From Candidatus Gallitreponema excrementavium (GTDB lineage Bacteria; Spirochaetota; Spirochaetia; Treponematales; Treponemataceae): DNA of 34,263 nt. The stretch's first letter is position 1. The number at the start of each line of letters is the position of its first letter. The stretch lies in assembly GCA_017694795.1 (NCBI GenBank), contig JADIMM010000015.1, positions 1 to 34,263 on the forward strand. The letters are read 5' to 3'. The translations under genes were made by a program, and so were the position numbers. Below, piece after piece: positions 32,242 through 34,263 of the stretch. The notes beneath the pieces were generated by a model that did no database searches, had not been told where the DNA came from, and was given only the letters and a program-made list of their open reading frames with translations.

Positions 32242-32565
32242 ATGAACGGCGAAAAAATAAATTCTAAAAGTGATATCCGGAAAAACAATAATTCCGGTTT
32301 TAATTACAAAGTAAAAACTGTATTTACAGAAATTAAGGATGATTCAATACTTGATAATGTTGATACATTAACTGATAAAGCTTTTTTCCCGGCTCCACAG
32401 GAAGGAGACAGGCGTTTTGAGTCTTGCGGGTATCTTGTACTGGAAAGGGATTCAAAGGTTTATTTCTATGTGGGAAAGCCGGTTTTTAAAAAATACATTG
32501 TAAATCGCCCCTTTGAAACTATGTGCAATAATATCCAAAGTTATATTGATTTTGGAATGGAATAA
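32242..32565 (+). CDS. Hypothetical protein, 107 residues
   Basis: I do not recognise this protein. It is small and soluble, with an Asn/Lys/Ser-rich N-terminal tail of about 20 residues. A region that looks like alternating strands follows (Y-K-V-K-T-V-F-T-E-I; G-Y-L-V-L-E-R-D-S-K-V-Y-F-Y-V-G-K-P), and a short C-terminal helix ends F-E-T-M-C-N-N-I-Q-S-Y-I-D-F-G-M-E. GAGG lies seven bases before the ATG. It is 88 bases after the 177-residue gene on the same strand; an AACCAA-GGTT-TTGGTT hairpin lies in that gap. It ends 18 bases before the stop of the convergent AEC gene. Confidence 0.6.
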   Translation: MNGEKINSKSDIRKNNNSGFNYKVKTVFTEIKDDSILDNVDTLTDKAFFPAPQEGDRRFESCGYLVLERDSKVYFYVGKPVFKKYIVNRPFETMCNNIQSYIDFGME

Positions 32566-32583
32566 TGTGCAAAAGAAATCATT

Positions 32584-33504
32584 TCAGCATAATTTCATTG
32601 CAAGAGTAATAATCAGGGGCATTGTTACTATTGCAAACAGGGTACTTATGGAAACCATGGCGGCAGCAACTTCCTTGTCCCGGTTGTAAAGGGCTGCAAA
32701 CATTGTGGTATTTGCGGCAGCAGGAGTTGTACAGGCGATAATAATAACATGGGAAATAATGCCTTTAATTTGCAATACATAAAGAAGCCCCAGAATTACC
32801 ATAGGTGCAAAAATAAGCCGAAAAAATACACTCCAGACAAAACTTAAATTCCCGATTATTCTTAGGGATTCGATTTTAGAAAGATAAAAGCCTATAACCA
32901 GCATTGGAAGTGGTGTATTCAGTGCAGCAAGGCTTGCAACAGGAATCTCCAGTACATAGGGAAGTTTGAAAGGGGTTAAAAACAAAACAAGTCCTATTCC
33001 GATTCCTATAACCCCGGGATTTAAAAAGATTTTTTTTAGGGAGATTTTTCCACCCATTTCTGCAACACCGTAGGTCCAGGTAAAAAGGTTGAAAACAGCG
33101 ATAAAGGCGGCTCCGTAAAAAACACCCTCGTTTCCTAAAAGGGCGCTTTGTAAGGGCAAAGCCATATAACCGCAGTTGGAAAAGATAACCCCGTACCTGT
33201 AAACCCTGAGCCGGGAATCTTCTTTTTCCCTTACCAAAAGTCTCGCAAGGAGAATGTTTATTATATGGACACCTACGGCAAGCAGGCTGACAATTCCAAG
33301 GTTTTTAAGTACATGAGAGTCAAATGTTCTGTTAAATGAATTGATTATTACACAGGGGGTAACAAAAAAAAGCACAAATTTGGTAATGCTTTTTATGCCT
33401 TCCTCTGTAAATATCTTTTTTTTGGAACAAAAGAACCCTATAAAAATCAGAATAAAAAGAATTACTACCTGTTTAAAAACAGTCAAAAATTCAGTACCCA
33501 CCAT
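32584..33504 (-). CDS. AEC (auxin efflux carrier) family transporter
   Basis: A 306-residue inner-membrane protein with about ten helices, in the AEC/bile-acid-transporter-like superfamily. The repeat pattern is typical: a first half with F-V-L-F-F-V-T-P-C-V-I-I-N-S-F and S-N-C-G-Y-M-A-L-P-L, and a second half with I-A-C-T-T-P-A-A-A-N-T-T-M-F-A, where the helix-breaking prolines form the crossing site. Bacterial members move organic anions such as malate or malonate; the substrate here cannot be told. AAGG lies about eight bases before the ATG. The gene appears monocistronic, 146 bases downstream of the amylase gene. Confidence 0.88.
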   Translation of the reverse strand: MVGTEFLTVFKQVVILFILIFIGFFCSKKKIFTEEGIKSITKFVLFFVTPCVIINSFNRTFDSHVLKNLGIVSLLAVGVHIINILLARLLVREKEDSRLRVYRYGVIFSNCGYMALPLQSALLGNEGVFYGAAFIAVFNLFTWTYGVAEMGGKISLKKIFLNPGVIGIGIGLVLFLTPFKLPYVLEIPVASLAALNTPLPMLVIGFYLSKIESLRIIGNLSFVWSVFFRLIFAPMVILGLLYVLQIKGIISHVIIIACTTPAAANTTMFAALYNRDKEVAAAMVSISTLFAIVTMPLIITLAMKLC

Positions 33505-33574
33505 AGCACAACCTTACCACAATCCGAAAAAAAAATATATTTTCCTTGCTTTTACAATCTGTCATAAAAAGCGT

Positions 33575-33611
33575 AAAAAACCGGAAAAACTTTGTAGTTC
33601 ACCTTATCCGG
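33575..33611 (-). terminator. Weak terminator candidate after the amylase gene
   Basis: On the minus strand CCGGA (33611-33607) pairs with TCCGG (33585-33581) around a long loop that itself contains short complementary pieces, and is followed by six T. The stem is short and lies about 40 bases beyond the amylase stop codon. Confidence 0.35.
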
Positions 33612-33650
33612 CTTTTATTAAAATAAATCTTTAATTGGCAGCAAAAAAAT

Positions 33651-34263
33651 TTAAACCTTAAAAATCAGAGGCCTTAACCCCAAGGTCAGTTTTCCATCTT
33701 TTACGCAGATTTTTTCATTTTCCGGGGAAATAAGGTTTTCATATTCTCCGTCGGGAATTGCCTCCGGCAAAACAAGCCCGGAAGCTCTTAATCCAAAATT
33801 AAAAATCCCGCAAAGAAAAGAAGAATATTCTTCTTTTCCGGTTTCTTTCCGTTCCTTGTAAAGAATTACTACCGTATCCTTAACGGAACCGGTTTTTATT
33901 TCAAAAATACCATCTGCAAAAATTTTAGACTTTTTTATACCTGCAAGCCGGGAAATTATCCCGGAAAGGGTTTCTTCTCCCCAAACCTTTTCGTTCAGTT
34001 TATCCCAATTCACCAAATCCCTGTCAAAAAGAGAGGGCTGTTTTTTATCCATGGCTTCCTGTCCGTTGTAAACCATTGCGGCACCTTTAAGCATAAACTG
34101 AAAAGCAGTATAGGTTACAATCTGTTCCGGTAAAAGCACTTGGGAAGCAATTCTCGGCTGATCGTGGTTTTCCAGACACCGGAGTTTTACATAATTTCCG
34201 GGATAAATTTCTTCCTGCCTGGCAATATGGTTTATGTAAGTTTCCAAATCCCCAGCCCCGGAA
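33651..34263 (-). CDS. GH13 alpha-amylase family protein (C-terminal part, runs off the right edge)
   Basis: The last 203 or so codons of a glycoside hydrolase family 13 protein; the reading frame stays open to the window end and no start is present inside. The motif C-L-E-N-H-D-Q-P-R is the conserved region IV of the family, holding the transition-state-stabilising aspartate. It is followed by the expected barrel end ([17 protein letters not shown]) and a C-terminal beta domain. The N-terminal regions with the nucleophile and acid/base lie outside, so specificity cannot be judged. With glgB in the window it suggests alpha-glucan metabolism. The first residues after the edge read S-G-A-G-D-L-E-T-Y. 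Confidence 0.88.

Noticed and set aside
1..34263. tRNA, rRNA, CRISPR, insertion sequence, prophage or replication origin
   Set aside because: Gaps were read for cloverleaf folds, spaced repeats, transposase motifs and DnaA-box clusters; none was convincing.

Overview
The window looks like a chromosomal segment of a low-G+C, double-membrane bacterium, most likely a host-associated spirochaete of the Treponema type. The reasons are an AT-rich composition, a very large exported Ig-repeat protein ending in outer-membrane-like strands, a second exported barrel-like protein, a two-membrane-segment chemoreceptor, and a PepF/GlgB/MATE/iron-ADH gene complement. This assignment is inference from content; there is no rRNA in the window. 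I see no tRNA, rRNA, CRISPR array, insertion sequence or prophage module.

Layout. (1) 1-5189, minus strand: a YbhJ-type aconitase-family hydratase with its own promoter and terminator, then a tightly overlapping run pepF > popT (DUF368) > start of a D12-class adenine DNA methyltransferase that leaves the window on the left. (2) 5191-13044, minus: a three-gene envelope operon with a strong promoter and a terminator. It encodes a 1735-residue exported Ig-repeat protein with a C-terminal barrel-like domain, a 362-residue exported protein with a barrel-like half, and a membrane protein with a cytoplasmic HD-GYP domain whose HD dyad is altered. (3) 13109-19107: a divergent orphan ABC ATPase overlapping tail-to-tail with radA, then a CDF metal transporter followed by a conserved hypothetical gene, a deoxycytidylate deaminase and a nucleotide pyrophosphatase/phosphodiesterase-like protein. 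(4) 19108-25095: a 500-base gene-poor stretch, a MATE efflux pump, a convergent methyl-accepting chemotaxis protein, and a short glycogen branching enzyme. (5) 25223-30269, plus: a TetR regulator divergent from glgB, a HAD phosphatase, an iron-type alcohol dehydrogenase, an aldehyde dehydrogenase and a DUF5718 protein. (6) 30440-32565, plus: an accessory-looking stretch with an orphan single-TRD HsdS-like protein, a 61-residue six-cysteine protein behind a promoter framed by two matching operators, and two unrecognised small proteins. (7) 32584-end, minus: an AEC transporter and the C-terminal part of a GH13 alpha-amylase.

The regulatory layer is the most unusual part. Four genes (pepF, radA, the dCMP deaminase and the HAD phosphatase) have a -10 hexamer exactly six bases before the ATG, which predicts mRNAs starting at the start codon. 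The six-cysteine gene has a TTGACT-17-TATATT promoter framed by two GGTTAT-NN-ATAACC palindromes whose centres are 52 bases (five helical turns) apart. The alcohol dehydrogenase gene is preceded by four helically phased TGACA/TGTCA elements. The envelope operon and the 30.4-32.6 kb accessory region are the best candidates for undescribed biology. No function can be assigned to the latter from sequence alone.
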